From Thiohalobacter sp. (GTDB taxonomy: Bacteria > Pseudomonadota > Gammaproteobacteria > DSM-19610): DNA of 37,700 bases. Below the pieces are notes generated by a model, which ran no database searches, was not told the DNA's origin, and was given only the letters and a program-made list of their open reading frames with translations. Of the stretch, positions 1 to 8,212 are shown one piece after another. The DNA lies in assembly GCA_026984515.1 (NCBI GenBank), contig JALSRZ010000157.1, positions 1 through 37,700 of the forward strand. Direction: 5' to 3'. The position numbers were made by a program, and so were the translations under genes. Each line of letters starts with the position of its first letter. Within the stretch, counting starts at the first letter, position 1.

Positions 1-78
1 TCAAGCCCACCCAGCTCAAGGCTCTGATCAGGCTCCCGCCTCAGACCTTGACCTAAAATCCGCGCTGCGGCCAAGGCT

Positions 79-110
79 GTGAGAAATTCGGGCTAGCCCG
101 CATTTCTCAC
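79..110. repeat. Near-perfect 32-bp palindromic repeat (REP-like), copy 1
   Basis: Two 16-base arms abut with no spacer: GTGAGAAATTCGGGCT followed by AGCCCGCATTTCTCAC, with one mismatched pair. Read on the minus strand, the element begins about 20 nt after the stop codon of the CopD-like gene. The 19-base core TCGGTGAGAAATGCGGGCT (minus strand of 95-113) occurs again at 6571-6589 just after trpC. A recurring palindrome in 3' untranslated regions fits the REP class of intergenic repeats. No T-run follows on either strand, so a simple intrinsic terminator is less likely. Confidence 0.6.
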
Positions 111-131
111 CGACTTCCTGCTGCGGCGGCG

Positions 132-596
132 TTACAGGTAGCGCCCGCCTGCGGCAATGGCAATGACGAGCAGGCCGAGGCTGAGGTTGATGCCTACGAT
201 GAGCCGGATCTGGTTGAGTCGCTTGCCGGCTTCCGGCCACTGTTCGGTGACCACGGCTTCCTTCAGGCGCCGGAACGGTGCGAAATAGAGGTGCAGGAAC
301 AGCAGGATCATCAGCCACCCGAGCCCCTGCATCAGGTGAATGTGCAGGCCGACGTTAGCCATGCCGCCAAACAGGCTGAATACCATCCAGTAGCCGCTCA
401 GTGGCAGCAGCAGGATGCACACCCATACCCAGGGGAAGAAACGCCTGAATACCTGCGTCCAGAGTTTCAGGCGCTGCGGTGGTTCGAACTGCTGAACGGC
501 TACCGGGCGCAGGACCTGGTGGGCAAAGAACATCCCGCCCACCCACAGCACGGCGGACAAAATGTGTACAACGATGGCCAGGCTGGCTGTGGTCAT
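132..596 (-). CDS. CopD-like four-helix integral membrane protein
   Basis: This 154-residue protein is mostly hydrophobic, with about four predicted membrane segments (near residues 5-25, 55-77, 83-103 and 132-152). The N-terminal pattern VVHILSAVLWVGGMFFAHQV and the later HIHLMQGLGW resemble the small CopD-type membrane domain family, in which histidines in the helices are thought to bind metal or haem. The start is ATG at 596, with no clear alternative. It is transcribed away from the rpe operon, and its 3' end is followed after about 20 nt by the palindromic repeat at 79-110. A role in copper handling is only inferred from the family; a haem-binding inner-membrane protein is an alternative. 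Confidence 0.8.
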   Translation of the reverse strand: MTTASLAIVVHILSAVLWVGGMFFAHQVLRPVAVQQFEPPQRLKLWTQVFRRFFPWVWVCILLLPLSGYWMVFSLFGGMANVGLHIHLMQGLGWLMILLFLHLYFAPFRRLKEAVVTEQWPEAGKRLNQIRLIVGINLSLGLLVIAIAAGGRYL

Positions 597-994
597 GTCG
601 GGTTACTCTGGTTCGTGGTGAGGGCGGCATTGTACCCAGTGGCACCCGCAGCGGCTACGTATCCCTGCCGGGTTTCGGGTGGGCAAAACAAAGGGGGCAG
701 GGTGATTCCTTACACGGCATCACGGTGAAGGCTGGACGAAAGCGCCTGCACGTTGAACGCTGCAGGCGGCCCGAAGGGCGAGCGGAACGGGTCATGTGGC
801 GCTCCCGGGAATTGGCGTGGTTTAATAAAGCCTTCCATAACAACTAATTACTAATGCCCCACCGGCTATGGTCCGGGTGCTTTCCCGACGCGCCACCCGG
901 CGTAGTCGCCGCCGGGCTGCAAACCGTTCGCTGTTCGGGTAAAGTGCGCGATCTTGATTTTACCCGCAGTTTCCAATTTAAAGAGGCCCGGATT
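597..994. other. Gene-poor gap upstream of rpe with two adjacent inverted repeats
   Basis: I see no convincing gene here; the reading frames have no family match and poor starts. At 744-767 there is an inverted repeat, GCCTGCA and TGCAGGC, around a 10-base spacer. It is followed at 769-779 by GCCC-GAA-GGGC. Neither is followed by a T-run. The region must hold the promoters of the CopD-like gene and of the rpe-gph-trp run, but I could not find a convincing -35/-10 pair. Confidence 0.5.
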
Positions 995-1684
995 ATGCCA
1001 GATTACAAGATTGCCCCGTCTATTCTGTCCGCGGACTTTGCCCGCCTGGGCGAAGAAGTGGATAACGTGCTCAAATCCGGAGCAGACATCGTGCATTTCG
1101 ATGTCATGGACAACCACTACGTCCCCAACCTGACGATCGGCCCGCTGGTATGTGATGCGCTGCGTAAACACGGCGTGACCGCCGAGATCGATGTACACCT
1201 GATGATCAAGCCGGTGGATGCACTGATTCCCGATTTCGCCAAAGCGGGTGCCAGTTACATTACCTTTCACCCGGAAGCCAGCGAGCACATCGACCGCACC
1301 CTGCAGTTGATAAAGGGCGAGGGGTGCAAGTCGGGCCTGGTATTCAACCCGGCCACGCCGCTGGACTACCTGACCTATGTGCTCGACAAGGTGGACATGG
1401 TATTGCTGATGTCGGTCAACCCCGGTTTCGGCGGCCAGAGTTTTATCCCGGCTACGCTCGATAAATTGCGTGAAGCGCGCAGGATCATCGATGCATCCGG
1501 GCGGGATATCCGCCTGGAGATCGACGGTGGCGTGAAGGTTGACAACATCCGTGCAATCGCCGAGGCGGGCGCGGATACGTTCGTGGCCGGCTCCGCGATT
1601 TTCGGTGCTGCCAGCGACAGCGACGCCAATACCTATGACAGTGTCGTCAAGGCGATGCGCGATGAGCTGGCCAAAGCCGGCTGA
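995..1684 (+). CDS. rpe: Ribulose-phosphate 3-epimerase
   Basis: This enzyme interconverts ribulose 5-phosphate and xylulose 5-phosphate in the pentose phosphate pathway. The 229-residue product has the usual length and TIM-barrel layout. The expected metal and acid/base residues are visible: His34 and Asp36 in [12 protein letters not shown], His68 in DVHLM, and Asp177 in EIDGGV. The phosphate-binding [10 protein letters not shown] loop is near 139-148. The frame is open back to 854, but the ATG at 995 has an AAAGAGG ribosome-binding site (980-986) and fits the family start. It is the first gene of the rpe-gph-trp run, with gph beginning 19 nt after its stop, as in pseudomonads. Confidence 0.97.
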   Translation: MPDYKIAPSILSADFARLGEEVDNVLKSGADIVHFDVMDNHYVPNLTIGPLVCDALRKHGVTAEIDVHLMIKPVDALIPDFAKAGASYITFHPEASEHIDRTLQLIKGEGCKSGLVFNPATPLDYLTYVLDKVDMVLLMSVNPGFGGQSFIPATLDKLREARRIIDASGRDIRLEIDGGVKVDNIRAIAEAGADTFVAGSAIFGAASDSDANTYDSVVKAMRDELAKAG

Positions 1685-1703
1685 GTAAACCGGGTACCGT
1701 CCA

Positions 1704-2384
1704 TTGGCTATCCGCAAACCGGATATGATTCTCATCGACGTGGACGGCACGCTGGTCGACAGCGTGCCGGACCTGGCGTTTTGCGTGGACGAGATGATGC
1801 GCCGGCTGGGGCGAGCGCCCCGGGGGGAAAGCCGGGTGCGCGACTGGGTCGGCAACGGTGTCGAGCGGCTGGTGCGTCGTGCGCTGATCGGTCAGCTGGA
1901 CGGAGAGCCGGACGAAGCGGAATTCCAGCGGGCCTACCCGGTTTTCCTGGAACTGTATGCCAAGAACACGTCGAAACGTTCCCTGCTGTACCCGGGTGTG
2001 CCGGAAGGGCTCGATTACCTTCGGTCGGCCGGTTATGCGCTTGGCTGTGTTACCAACAAGGCGGAACGGTTCACGATTCCGCTGCTCAGGGACCTGGGAA
2101 TATACGATTATTTCAGCATCGTGATTTGCGGGGATACGCTGGAACACAAAAAACCGCACCCCGCGCCATTGCTGCACGCGGCAGAATTCTTTAAGGTTGA
2201 GCCTGCCAGGTCGCTGATGGTGGGTGACTCTATTAGTGACGTCAGGGCTGCACGTGCGGCGGGTTTCCAGATAGCCTGCCTGCCCTACGGCTACAATCAT
2301 GGCGAGGACATCCGCGTCGCAGAGCCGGATGTCATCATAGAAACCCTCGCTCACCTGAAAACCGAACTGGAACAGGCTGCATGA
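1704..2384 (+). CDS. gph: Phosphoglycolate phosphatase (HAD superfamily)
   Basis: It hydrolyses 2-phosphoglycolate, a product of DNA 3'-end repair and of oxygenase side reactions. The 226-residue protein shows all HAD motifs: the nucleophile motif DVDGTLVDS (Asp12 and Asp14), motif II Thr117 in CVTNK, motif III lysine in HKKPHP (149-150), and motif IV GDSISD (174-179). The start used is TTG at 1704; ATG at 1725 is possible and would still keep the nucleophile motif, so the start is uncertain. The gene lies 19 nt after rpe. Its stop codon overlaps the start of the Trp-Trp leader ORF (ATGA at 2381-2384), so leader translation may be coupled to gph. Confidence 0.95.
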   Translation: MAIRKPDMILIDVDGTLVDSVPDLAFCVDEMMRRLGRAPRGESRVRDWVGNGVERLVRRALIGQLDGEPDEAEFQRAYPVFLELYAKNTSKRSLLYPGVPEGLDYLRSAGYALGCVTNKAERFTIPLLRDLGIYDYFSIVICGDTLEHKKPHPAPLLHAAEFFKVEPARSLMVGDSISDVRAARAAGFQIACLPYGYNHGEDIRVAEPDVIIETLAHLKTELEQAA

Positions 2385-2437
2385 ACTTCACCGCAGAGAC
2401 TGATTTACACGCACACAGGGAACGATGGTGGTCCTGA
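2381..2437 (+). CDS. trpL: Candidate trp leader peptide with tandem Trp codons
   Basis: An 18-codon ORF encodes MNFTAETDLHAHRERWWS. Two adjacent tryptophan codons (2426-2431) come just before Ser and the stop. The ATG overlaps the gph stop codon as ATGA, so ribosomes finishing gph could reinitiate here. It ends 54 nt before the trpE start. Tandem Trp codons near the end of a short ORF directly ahead of trpE are the hallmark of a trp leader peptide used to sense charged tRNA-Trp. The surrounding RNA can form a long hairpin (2389-2485). I could not test conservation, so the call rests on position and codon content. Confidence 0.7.
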   Translation: MNFTAETDLHAHRERWWS

Positions 2438-2485
2438 TCCGCTGTCTGTCTGTGTGGCTCGTGCATAGTAAATGTCTCAACGGTG
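2389..2485 (+). promoter_or_regulatory. Long interrupted hairpin in the trpE leader covering the trpE ribosome-binding site
   Basis: Five colinear helices pair the leader ORF with the region before trpE: CACCG 2389-2393 with CGGTG 2481-2485; GAGAC 2396-2400 with GTCTC 2474-2478; ATTT 2403-2406 with AAAT 2470-2473; CACG 2408-2411 with CGTG 2460-2463; and CACACAG 2412-2418 with CTGTGTG 2450-2456. That is 25 Watson-Crick pairs with small internal loops, and the Trp codons sit in the apical loop. The 3' arm includes most of GGTGA (2482-2486), the likely trpE Shine-Dalgarno. No T-run lies between the leader and trpE, so control would more likely act on translation than through an intrinsic terminator. 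Confidence 0.5.
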
Positions 2486-2491
2486 AAGACC

Positions 2492-3973
2492 ATGACTCCT
2501 GAACACGTTAAAAAACTGGTCGGCGAAGGGTATAACCGCATTCCGGTAACCCGCGAAGTGCTGGCCGACCTCGACACTCCCTTAAGTACCTACCTGAAGC
2601 TGGCCAACGGTCCGTATTCCTACCTGTTCGAGTCTGTGCAGGGGGGCGAGAAATGGGGCCGCTATTCGATCATCGGGCTGCCGTGCCGTACCGTGGTGCG
2701 TGTGTATGGTGAGAAAATCCAGGTGCTCACGGATGGTGAGCCGGTCGAGGAAGTGCAGCACACCGACCCGCTGCAGTGGATAGAGGAATTCCGGCAGCGC
2801 TACCGGGAGCCACAGCTTGACGGGATGCCGCGTTTTGCCGGTGGGCTGGTCGGTTATTTCGGCTACGACACCGTGCGTTACATCGAACCCAGGCTCAGGG
2901 ACGGGGTGAACGAAGATACCCTGCAGACGCCCGATATCCTGTTGATGGTGTCCGACGAGGTAGTGGTATTCGACAACCTTACCGGCAAGCTGCAGCTGAT
3001 CGTGCACCTCGACAGCGCCGACGCGTGGGATGCAGGACAGGAGCGCCTCGACCAGCTGATGGAAGCCATGCGCCGGCCGGTGACAATCCCGGGCGCGCTG
3101 GAAAAATCACGCCAGGTGAGCGAAGACGATTTTGTGTCCGGCTTCACGCGTGAGGGGTTTGAGGCCGCGGTAGCCCGGATCAAGGAGTATATCGTCGAGG
3201 GTGATGCCATGCAGGTCGTGTTGTCGCAACGCCTGTCAGTACCCTTTCATGCACCGCCGCTGGACCTGTATCGCGCCTTGCGCGGGCTGAATCCGTCACC
3301 GTATATGTTCTACCTGGATCTCGATGATTTTCACGTAGTGGGCTCGTCGCCGGAAATCCTGGTGCGCCTGGAAGACGGGGTGGTCACCGTGCGCCCCATC
3401 GCCGGCACACGGCCGCGCGGCCGGGACGAGGCCGAGGATCAGGCGCTGGAGGCCGAATTGCTGGCCGATCCGAAGGAACTGGCCGAACACCTGATGCTGA
3501 TCGACCTGGGGCGTAACGATGCCGGACGGGTCAGCCGGATCGGCAGCGTGGAGCTGACCGAGCGGATGATTATCGAGCGCTATTCACACGTCATGCACAT
3601 CGTGTCCAATGTCACGGGGCGTATCCGGGACGGCCTGTCGGCCATCGACGTACTGCGGGCCACGTTTCCCGCCGGGACTGTCAGCGGTGCGCCGAAGATC
3701 CGGGCCATGGAAATCATCGATGAACTGGAACCGGTCAAACGCGGTGTGTACGCCGGTGCCGTGGGTTACCTGTCCTGGTCCGGTAATATGGATACCGCGA
3801 TTGCGATTCGAACCGCAGTGATCAGGGACGGGACGCTGAATATACAGGCGGGTGCCGGTATTGTGGCCGACTCCGTGCCGGCAAACGAATGGGCCGAGAC
3901 CATGAACAAGGGGCGGGCCATTTTTCGCGCCGTGGCACTGGCACAGGCCGGCCTGGACGGGAAACACCGCTAG
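2492..3973 (+). CDS. trpE: Anthranilate synthase component I
   Basis: It converts chorismate, with ammonia supplied by TrpG, to anthranilate, the first committed step of tryptophan synthesis. The 493-residue product is of usual length. The N-terminal regulatory domain has LFES at 45-48, in the position of the LLES motif tied to tryptophan feedback inhibition. The C-terminal chorismate-binding domain has [37 protein letters not shown] and [19 protein letters not shown] at 2492 was chosen over the in-frame GTG at 2483 because it places [19 protein letters not shown] level with family starts and has GGTGA 5 nt upstream. trpG follows after 12 nt. Expression is probably set by the leader at 2381-2485. 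Confidence 0.97.
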   Translation: MTPEHVKKLVGEGYNRIPVTREVLADLDTPLSTYLKLANGPYSYLFESVQGGEKWGRYSIIGLPCRTVVRVYGEKIQVLTDGEPVEEVQHTDPLQWIEEFRQRYREPQLDGMPRFAGGLVGYFGYDTVRYIEPRLRDGVNEDTLQTPDILLMVSDEVVVFDNLTGKLQLIVHLDSADAWDAGQERLDQLMEAMRRPVTIPGALEKSRQVSEDDFVSGFTREGFEAAVARIKEYIVEGDAMQVVLSQRLSVPFHAPPLDLYRALRGLNPSPYMFYLDLDDFHVVGSSPEILVRLEDGVVTVRPIAGTRPRGRDEAEDQALEAELLADPKELAEHLMLIDLGRNDAGRVSRIGSVELTERMIIERYSHVMHIVSNVTGRIRDGLSAIDVLRATFPAGTVSGAPKIRAMEIIDELEPVKRGVYAGAVGYLSWSGNMDTAIAIRTAVIRDGTLNIQAGAGIVADSVPANEWAETMNKGRAIFRAVALAQAGLDGKHR

Positions 3974-3985
3974 GGGGTCTATGCC

Positions 3986-4591
3986 ATGTTATTAATGATC
4001 GATAACTATGATTCCTTCACCTATAACCTGGTGCAGTACCTGGGTGAACTGGGCGCGGAGGTACAGGTGTACCGTAATGACCAGCTCAGTGTGGCCGATA
4101 TCGAGAAGCTGGCGCCGGAACGTATCGTGGTATCGCCGGGACCCTGTACACCCAATGAAGCCGGTGTCTCGGTAGAGGCGATCAGGGCTTTCGCAGGCAG
4201 GATACCGATCCTCGGTGTCTGCCTGGGGCACCAGAGTATCGGCCAGGCATTCGGCGGCCGCATTGTCCACGCGGGAAATATCATGCACGGCAAGACCTCG
4301 ATGATTCATCACCGTGATAGCGGGGTATTCAGGGGGCTGGAAAATCCGCTTGAAGCCACCCGTTATCATTCCCTGGTCATTGAGAAAGACAGCCTGCCCG
4401 AGTGCCTGGAGATCACGGCCTGGACGGCCTCTGCAGGCGGAGAGATGGATGAGATCATGGGTGTGCGTCACCGCACACTCCCCGTTGAGGGGGTGCAGTT
4501 CCACCCGGAATCCATACTTACCGGGCAGGGTCACGAGCTGCTGAAAAATTTCCTGGAAACACCGGTCGGTACAGCGGGAGGGCAGGGCTGA
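3986..4591 (+). CDS. trpG: Anthranilate synthase component II (glutamine amidotransferase)
   Basis: It supplies ammonia from glutamine to TrpE. The 201-residue class I amidotransferase has the full triad: Cys79 in GVCLGHQ, and His173 and Glu175 in FHPESI. The oxyanion region is [11 protein letters not shown]. The ATG at 3986 has AGGGGGT a few bases upstream; an ATG at 3981 is out of frame. Its stop TGA is directly followed by the trpD start ATG, so translation is probably coupled. The homologous PabA role in folate synthesis cannot be excluded from sequence alone, since one amidotransferase can serve both, but the operon context supports TrpG. Confidence 0.96.
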   Translation: MLLMIDNYDSFTYNLVQYLGELGAEVQVYRNDQLSVADIEKLAPERIVVSPGPCTPNEAGVSVEAIRAFAGRIPILGVCLGHQSIGQAFGGRIVHAGNIMHGKTSMIHHRDSGVFRGLENPLEATRYHSLVIEKDSLPECLEITAWTASAGGEMDEIMGVRHRTLPVEGVQFHPESILTGQGHELLKNFLETPVGTAGGQG

Positions 4592-5623
4592 ATGGATATG
4601 CAGGGCGCTATTCGCAGCGTGACCGGGCACCGGGACCTGGGCGCCGAAGACATGGCTGCGGTCATGCGGCTGATCATGACCGGGCAGGCCACCCCGGCGC
4701 AGATCGGTGGTTTTCTCATTGGCCTGCGCATGAAGGGAGAGAGCGTCGATGAAATAGCTGGCGCCGCACAGGTCATGCGTGAACTGGCAACCAGGGTACC
4801 GGTGGGCGGTGAGCACCTGGTGGATACCTGCGGCACGGGTGGCGACGGGGCCTCGACCTTCAATATCTCCACGGCCAGTGCACTGGTCAGTGCAGCCGCC
4901 GGTGCGCGGGTCGCCAAGCACGGCAATCGCTCGGTTTCGTCCAGCTGTGGCAGCGCCGATGTACTGGAAGCCGCCGGGGTCAACCTGGATCTGGACGCAG
5001 AGCAGGTGGCTGCCTGCGTGGAGCGGATCGGGGTCGGTTTCCTGTTTGCGCCCAGGCATCACAGCGCCATGAAACACGCCATCGGGCCGCGCCGGGAAAT
5101 GGGCGTGCGCACCCTGTTCAACCTGCTGGGTCCGCTGACCAATCCCGCCTCCGCACCTAACCAGGTGCTGGGTGTATTCAGCGCCGAATGGCTGGAACCG
5201 CTGGCGCAGGTGCTGGGCCGGCTGGGCAGCCGTCATGTGCTGGTGGTGCACGCCGACGACGGGCTGGATGAAATCAGTATCGGCAGCTCGACGCAGGTGG
5301 CGGAACTCTGCGATGGCAACGTTTCCTGCTACCGCATTGCACCACAGGATTTCGGCATGGAAGCGGGCAGCATTGAAAGCCTCGCCGTCCATGATGCGCA
5401 GGGGAGCCTGGCGATGATTCGCCGGGTGTTCGACAATGAAGCCGGTGCGGCGCGCGATATCGTACAGCTGAACGCTGGTGCGGCCATCTACGCGTCCGGT
5501 GTGGCAGACAGCCTGGAGGCCGGTATCCGGCTGGCCGGAGAAGCGATCGCTTCGGGCGCCGCCAGGGAAAAATTTTCCCGCCTGATCGAAGTCAGTAACG
5601 ATTTCCGGGGTGGCGCTGGCTAA
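4592..5623 (+). CDS. trpD: Anthranilate phosphoribosyltransferase
   Basis: It transfers the phosphoribosyl group of PRPP to anthranilate. The 343-residue product has the family signatures: CGTGGDG at 80-86 (PRPP diphosphate loop), STFNIST at 88-94, and KHGNRSVSS at 109-117. [20 protein letters not shown] follows further along. The start ATG is immediately after the trpG stop, and a purine-rich GGGAGGGCAGGG stretch just upstream acts as ribosome-binding site. The gap to trpC is unusually long (124 nt) for this otherwise tight cluster. Confidence 0.97.
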   Translation: MDMQGAIRSVTGHRDLGAEDMAAVMRLIMTGQATPAQIGGFLIGLRMKGESVDEIAGAAQVMRELATRVPVGGEHLVDTCGTGGDGASTFNISTASALVSAAAGARVAKHGNRSVSSSCGSADVLEAAGVNLDLDAEQVAACVERIGVGFLFAPRHHSAMKHAIGPRREMGVRTLFNLLGPLTNPASAPNQVLGVFSAEWLEPLAQVLGRLGSRHVLVVHADDGLDEISIGSSTQVAELCDGNVSCYRIAPQDFGMEAGSIESLAVHDAQGSLAMIRRVFDNEAGAARDIVQLNAGAAIYASGVADSLEAGIRLAGEAIASGAAREKFSRLIEVSNDFRGGAG

Positions 5624-5747
5624 AGTGGAATTCACTGCATTGCGAGTACTCCACCACCGCCTGCAGTGTTGCACAGGTATTTCCTGCGCTACGGTGTGCG
5701 GGGCACGGTAATTTCAGGCAAAAACGAATCAATCAGAGGTTGCCCAG

Positions 5748-6548
5748 ATGTCAGACACGCCGGATATCCTGAAAAAGATCCTGCAACGCAAGGCGGAGGA
5801 AGTAGCCGAACGTTGCGTGAAGGTTTCCCGCCAGGAGCTTGACCAGCGTATTGAAGCCGCCGGCGAAGTGCGTGGTTTCATCCATGCCTTACGGGAGAAA
5901 ATCGGAAGCGGTGCTGCCGCAGTCATTGCGGAGATCAAAAAGGCGTCGCCGAGCCGGGGTGTGATCCGTGCCGATTTCGACCCGGCAGCCATCGCTGCGA
6001 GTTATGAGCGCGGCGGTGCTGCCTGCCTGTCGGTGCTGACCGACGTGGACTATTTCCAGGGTGCCGACGCATACCTGCAGCAGGCACGCGCCGCTTGCGA
6101 CCTGCCGGTGCTGCGCAAGGATTTTATGATCGATCCTTACCAGGTCTACGAGGCACGCGCACTGGGTGCGGACTGCATTCTGCTGATCGTTGCGGCGCTG
6201 GATGACACCCTGTTGCTGGAGCTGTTACAGCTGGCCACCCACCTGCAGATGGATGCGCTGGTAGAAGTGCACGACGCACGTGAAATGGAACGGGCGCTGG
6301 CGCTCCCGGCGCCGCTGGTCGGGGTCAACAACCGTGACCTGAGAAGCTTCGAGACAGCACTCGATACCACCTTCGAACTGATGCAGGATTTCCCCGAAGA
6401 CCGCCTGCTGGTCACGGAAAGCGGCATTCATACGCGGGACGATGTGCAACGGATGCGCCGCAACGGTGTGCATGCCTTCCTGGTGGGGGAGGCGTTTATG
6501 AAAGCCGACCAGCCGGGCGACAGGCTGGCCGAGCTGTTCCGGGACTGA
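5748..6548 (+). CDS. trpC: Indole-3-glycerol phosphate synthase
   Basis: It cyclises carboxyphenylaminodeoxyribulose phosphate to indole-3-glycerol phosphate. The 266-residue single-domain TIM barrel carries AEIKKASPS (61-69, catalytic lysine), [12 protein letters not shown] (121-132, second lysine), GVNNRDL and VTESGI phosphate loops. It is not fused to TrpF, unlike the E. coli enzyme. The ATG at 5748 has AGAGG about 8 nt upstream. The 124-nt spacer after trpD may hold a separate promoter. trpF and trpBA are not in this window. The core of the palindromic repeat starts 22 nt after the stop, and the next gene converges from the minus strand. Confidence 0.97.
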   Translation: MSDTPDILKKILQRKAEEVAERCVKVSRQELDQRIEAAGEVRGFIHALREKIGSGAAAVIAEIKKASPSRGVIRADFDPAAIAASYERGGAACLSVLTDVDYFQGADAYLQQARAACDLPVLRKDFMIDPYQVYEARALGADCILLIVAALDDTLLLELLQLATHLQMDALVEVHDAREMERALALPAPLVGVNNRDLRSFETALDTTFELMQDFPEDRLLVTESGIHTRDDVQRMRRNGVHAFLVGEAFMKADQPGDRLAELFRD

Positions 6549-6570
6549 AGCGGCAGGAGCGCTCCGGTCT

Positions 6571-6589
6571 TCGGTGAGAAATGCGGGCT
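6571..6589 (+). repeat. Copy 2 of the palindromic repeat core
   Basis: TCGGTGAGAAATGCGGGCT matches the minus strand of 95-113 at all 19 positions. Both copies lie in the same orientation to the gene before them, about 20 nt after the stop, and both are preceded by a GC-rich segment containing GCAGGA-like sequence. Here the second arm is not conserved. Instead GGGCTC-TAGC-GAGCCC (6585-6600) forms a hairpin that overlaps the last codons of the convergent crp-like gene. No T-run follows. Confidence 0.55.
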
Positions 6590-7240
6590 CTAGCGAGCCC
6601 CGAACACTACCATGGTCTTGCCGCGCGCCGTAATCAGGCCCTGCTCTTCGAGCGACTTCAGTACGCGCCCGACCATCTCGCGCGAGCAACCCACGATACG
6701 CCCGATTTCCTGGCGGGTGATCTTGATCTGCATGCCGTCCGGGTGGGTCATGGCATCCGGCTGTTTGCACAGATCCAGCAGGGTGCGGGCCACGCGGCCG
6801 GTGACGTCGAGGAAGGCCAGGTCGCTGACCTTGCGGCTGGTGTGGCGCAGGCGGGTCGCCATTTGCCCGGCCAGCGCAAACAGGATGCCGGCGTCTTCTT
6901 CGGCCAGCTGCCGGTAGCGGCTGTAGCTGATCTCCGCCAGTTCGCACTGGGTGCGGGTGCGGATCCAGGCACTGCGGTTGCTGTCTTCGCCGAACAGTCC
7001 CATTTCACCAAAGAAGTCACCCGGATTGAGGTAGGCCAGCACGATTTCGTGGCCGTCCTCGTCCTCGATCAATACCGTGACCGACCCTTCCACGATGTAA
7101 TACAGCACATCGGACTGGTCGCCGGCGTAGATGATGACGCTCTTGGCCGGGTAACGCCGCCGGTGGCAATGTTCCAGGAAATCATCAACGGTCGAATCGC
7201 CGACCGGGGGTGGTGTAACGGGTATTGTATTTGGCATCAT
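6590..7240 (-). CDS. crp: Crp/Vfr-type cAMP-responsive transcription regulator
   Basis: This is a global regulator of the CRP/FNR family, very similar to Pseudomonas Vfr. The 216 residues comprise a cyclic-nucleotide domain, with [10 protein letters not shown] (74-83) and Arg89-Ser90 matching the cAMP phosphate-binding site, a dimerisation helix, and a C-terminal winged helix. In the recognition helix, CSREMVGRV places Arg187, Glu188 and Arg192 like the DNA-contacting residues of E. coli CRP, so a TGTGA-N6-TCACA target is expected. The frame is open to 7273, but ATG at 7240 has GAAGG about 9 nt upstream and fits family length; a second ATG follows directly at 7237. A candidate CRP site lies 90 nt upstream. 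The gene order trpC, regulator, osmC-like, speD, coq7 matches pseudomonads. Confidence 0.93.
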   Translation of the reverse strand: MMPNTIPVTPPPVGDSTVDDFLEHCHRRRYPAKSVIIYAGDQSDVLYYIVEGSVTVLIEDEDGHEIVLAYLNPGDFFGEMGLFGEDSNRSAWIRTRTQCELAEISYSRYRQLAEEDAGILFALAGQMATRLRHTSRKVSDLAFLDVTGRVARTLLDLCKQPDAMTHPDGMQIKITRQEIGRIVGCSREMVGRVLKSLEEQGLITARGKTMVVFGAR

Positions 7241-7329
7241 CAGAATGTACCTTCGCGGGCCCTTGTCCCACATATAGCGTTTGATTGGCGTGATTCATTA
7301 GCTTATGCAAGCAATGGGCCAGCCTGATT

Positions 7330-7345
7330 TGTGACAGGGGTCTCA
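7330..7345. promoter_or_regulatory. Candidate CRP/Vfr binding site
   Basis: TGTGA-CAGGGG-TCTCA matches TGTGA-N6-TCACA at 9 of 10 defined positions. It lies in the divergent region, 90 nt upstream of the crp-like start (7240) and 27 nt upstream of the osmC-like start (7372). Autoregulation of crp, and control of the osmC-like gene, are inferred from position and from the conserved DNA-contact residues of the regulator. Confidence 0.5.
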
Positions 7346-7371
7346 TTGTTGCCGGTTGAGCGGGGAAGTGG

Positions 7372-7785
7372 ATGAAAGCGCGAATCAAATGGGTCCAGGA
7401 CGCCACCTTTATGGGCGAATCCGGAAGCGGTCACGCAGTCGTGATGGACGGTCCGCGGGACCACGGAGGACGTAATCTTGGCGTCCGGCCGATGGAGATG
7501 CTGCTGCTGGGTATGGGAGGCTGTACGGCGTTTGACGTGGTCAGCATCCTGAAGAAATCCCGCCAGGATATCAGCGACTGTGTGGCCGAGATCGAGGCCG
7601 GCCGTGCGGAGCAGGAACCGAAGGTATTTACCCGCATACACGTGCATTTTATCGTTACCGGCAGGGACTTGAGCGAAAAGCGGGTAGCGCGCGCTGTGGA
7701 GCTGTCGGCGCGGAAGTATTGCTCCGCATCCATCATGCTGGGCAAGACGGCGGCTATCACGCACGATTTCGAAATCAGGACCTAA
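7372..7785 (+). CDS. OsmC/YhfA-family protein
   Basis: The 137-residue protein belongs to the OsmC/Ohr superfamily, of the YhfA type. Two cysteines sit in the positions of the family's redox pair: Cys51 in GMGGCTAFDVV and Cys117 in RKYCSAS. OsmC and Ohr proteins reduce organic hydroperoxides; the YhfA branch is less well characterised, so the substrate is uncertain. The ATG at 7372 is preceded by GGGGAAG. It is divergent from the crp-like gene with a candidate CRP site between them. The next gene begins 3 nt after its stop, so the two are probably co-transcribed. Confidence 0.88.
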   Translation: MKARIKWVQDATFMGESGSGHAVVMDGPRDHGGRNLGVRPMEMLLLGMGGCTAFDVVSILKKSRQDISDCVAEIEAGRAEQEPKVFTRIHVHFIVTGRDLSEKRVARAVELSARKYCSASIMLGKTAAITHDFEIRT

Positions 7786-7787
7786 TC

Positions 7788-8180
7788 ATGCAGCGTCCGT
7801 TGTCAACCGCCGGATTGCGGCACGTTGCCTTGCAGGTGCGGGATATGCGGGCTGCGGAGCACTTTTATGTGGACCTGCTGGGCATGCAGGTCGAGTGGCG
7901 ACCGGATCCGGACAATCTCTACCTGTCGTCCGGTAACGACAACCTTGCGCTGCACACAACGGATACGTCATTCGGAGTCGACCAGGTCCTGGACCATATC
8001 GGTTTCATCCTGAAGACGCCCGAAGACGTGGATGCCTGGCACGCCTGGCTGCTGGCGAACGACGTGGAAATGAAGTCCGCGCCGCGCGCTCACCGTGATG
8101 GTGCGCGCAGCTTTTACTGTGTCGGTCCTGACCAGGTGACCGTGCAGATGATTTACCATCCTCCGATTGCAGACCGGTAG
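7788..8180 (+). CDS. VOC-superfamily (glyoxalase/dioxygenase fold) protein
   Basis: This 130-residue protein carries one glyoxalase/bleomycin-resistance/dioxygenase domain. The opening [20 protein letters not shown] and the later DQVLDHIGF and [12 protein letters not shown] are typical. Possible metal ligands are His12, His70 and Gln120. The frame extends upstream into the previous gene, but ATG at 7788 has AGGA 7 nt before it and lies 3 nt after the osmC-like stop. The substrate cannot be told from sequence; detoxification of an aldehyde or a glutathione/cysteine adduct would fit the company of an OsmC-like protein. Confidence 0.85.
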   Translation: MQRPLSTAGLRHVALQVRDMRAAEHFYVDLLGMQVEWRPDPDNLYLSSGNDNLALHTTDTSFGVDQVLDHIGFILKTPEDVDAWHAWLLANDVEMKSAPRAHRDGARSFYCVGPDQVTVQMIYHPPIADR

Positions 8181-8212
8181 AGCGGGGGGTCGATGTGCCG
8201 GTAAGCTCCGCC

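Noticed and set aside
954-981. Promoter TTGATT-N17-TTTAAA just before rpe
   Set aside because: Only four of six bases match at each element, and the -10 would overlap the rpe ribosome-binding site.
854-994. Upstream in-frame extension of rpe
   Set aside because: It has no family similarity and no ribosome-binding site, while ATG 995 has AAAGAGG and the normal N-terminus.
2438-2491. Classical intrinsic terminator (attenuator) between the Trp-Trp leader ORF and trpE
   Set aside because: No GC-rich hairpin followed by a T-run is present before the trpE start, so I describe a translational model instead.
3992-5674. Long minus-strand open frame across trpG and trpD
   Set aside because: It is fully antisense to two certain genes, has no recognisable domain, and is the kind of open frame that GC-rich codon use produces. 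The same applies to minus-strand frames at 866-1855, 14332-15636 and 32358-33659.
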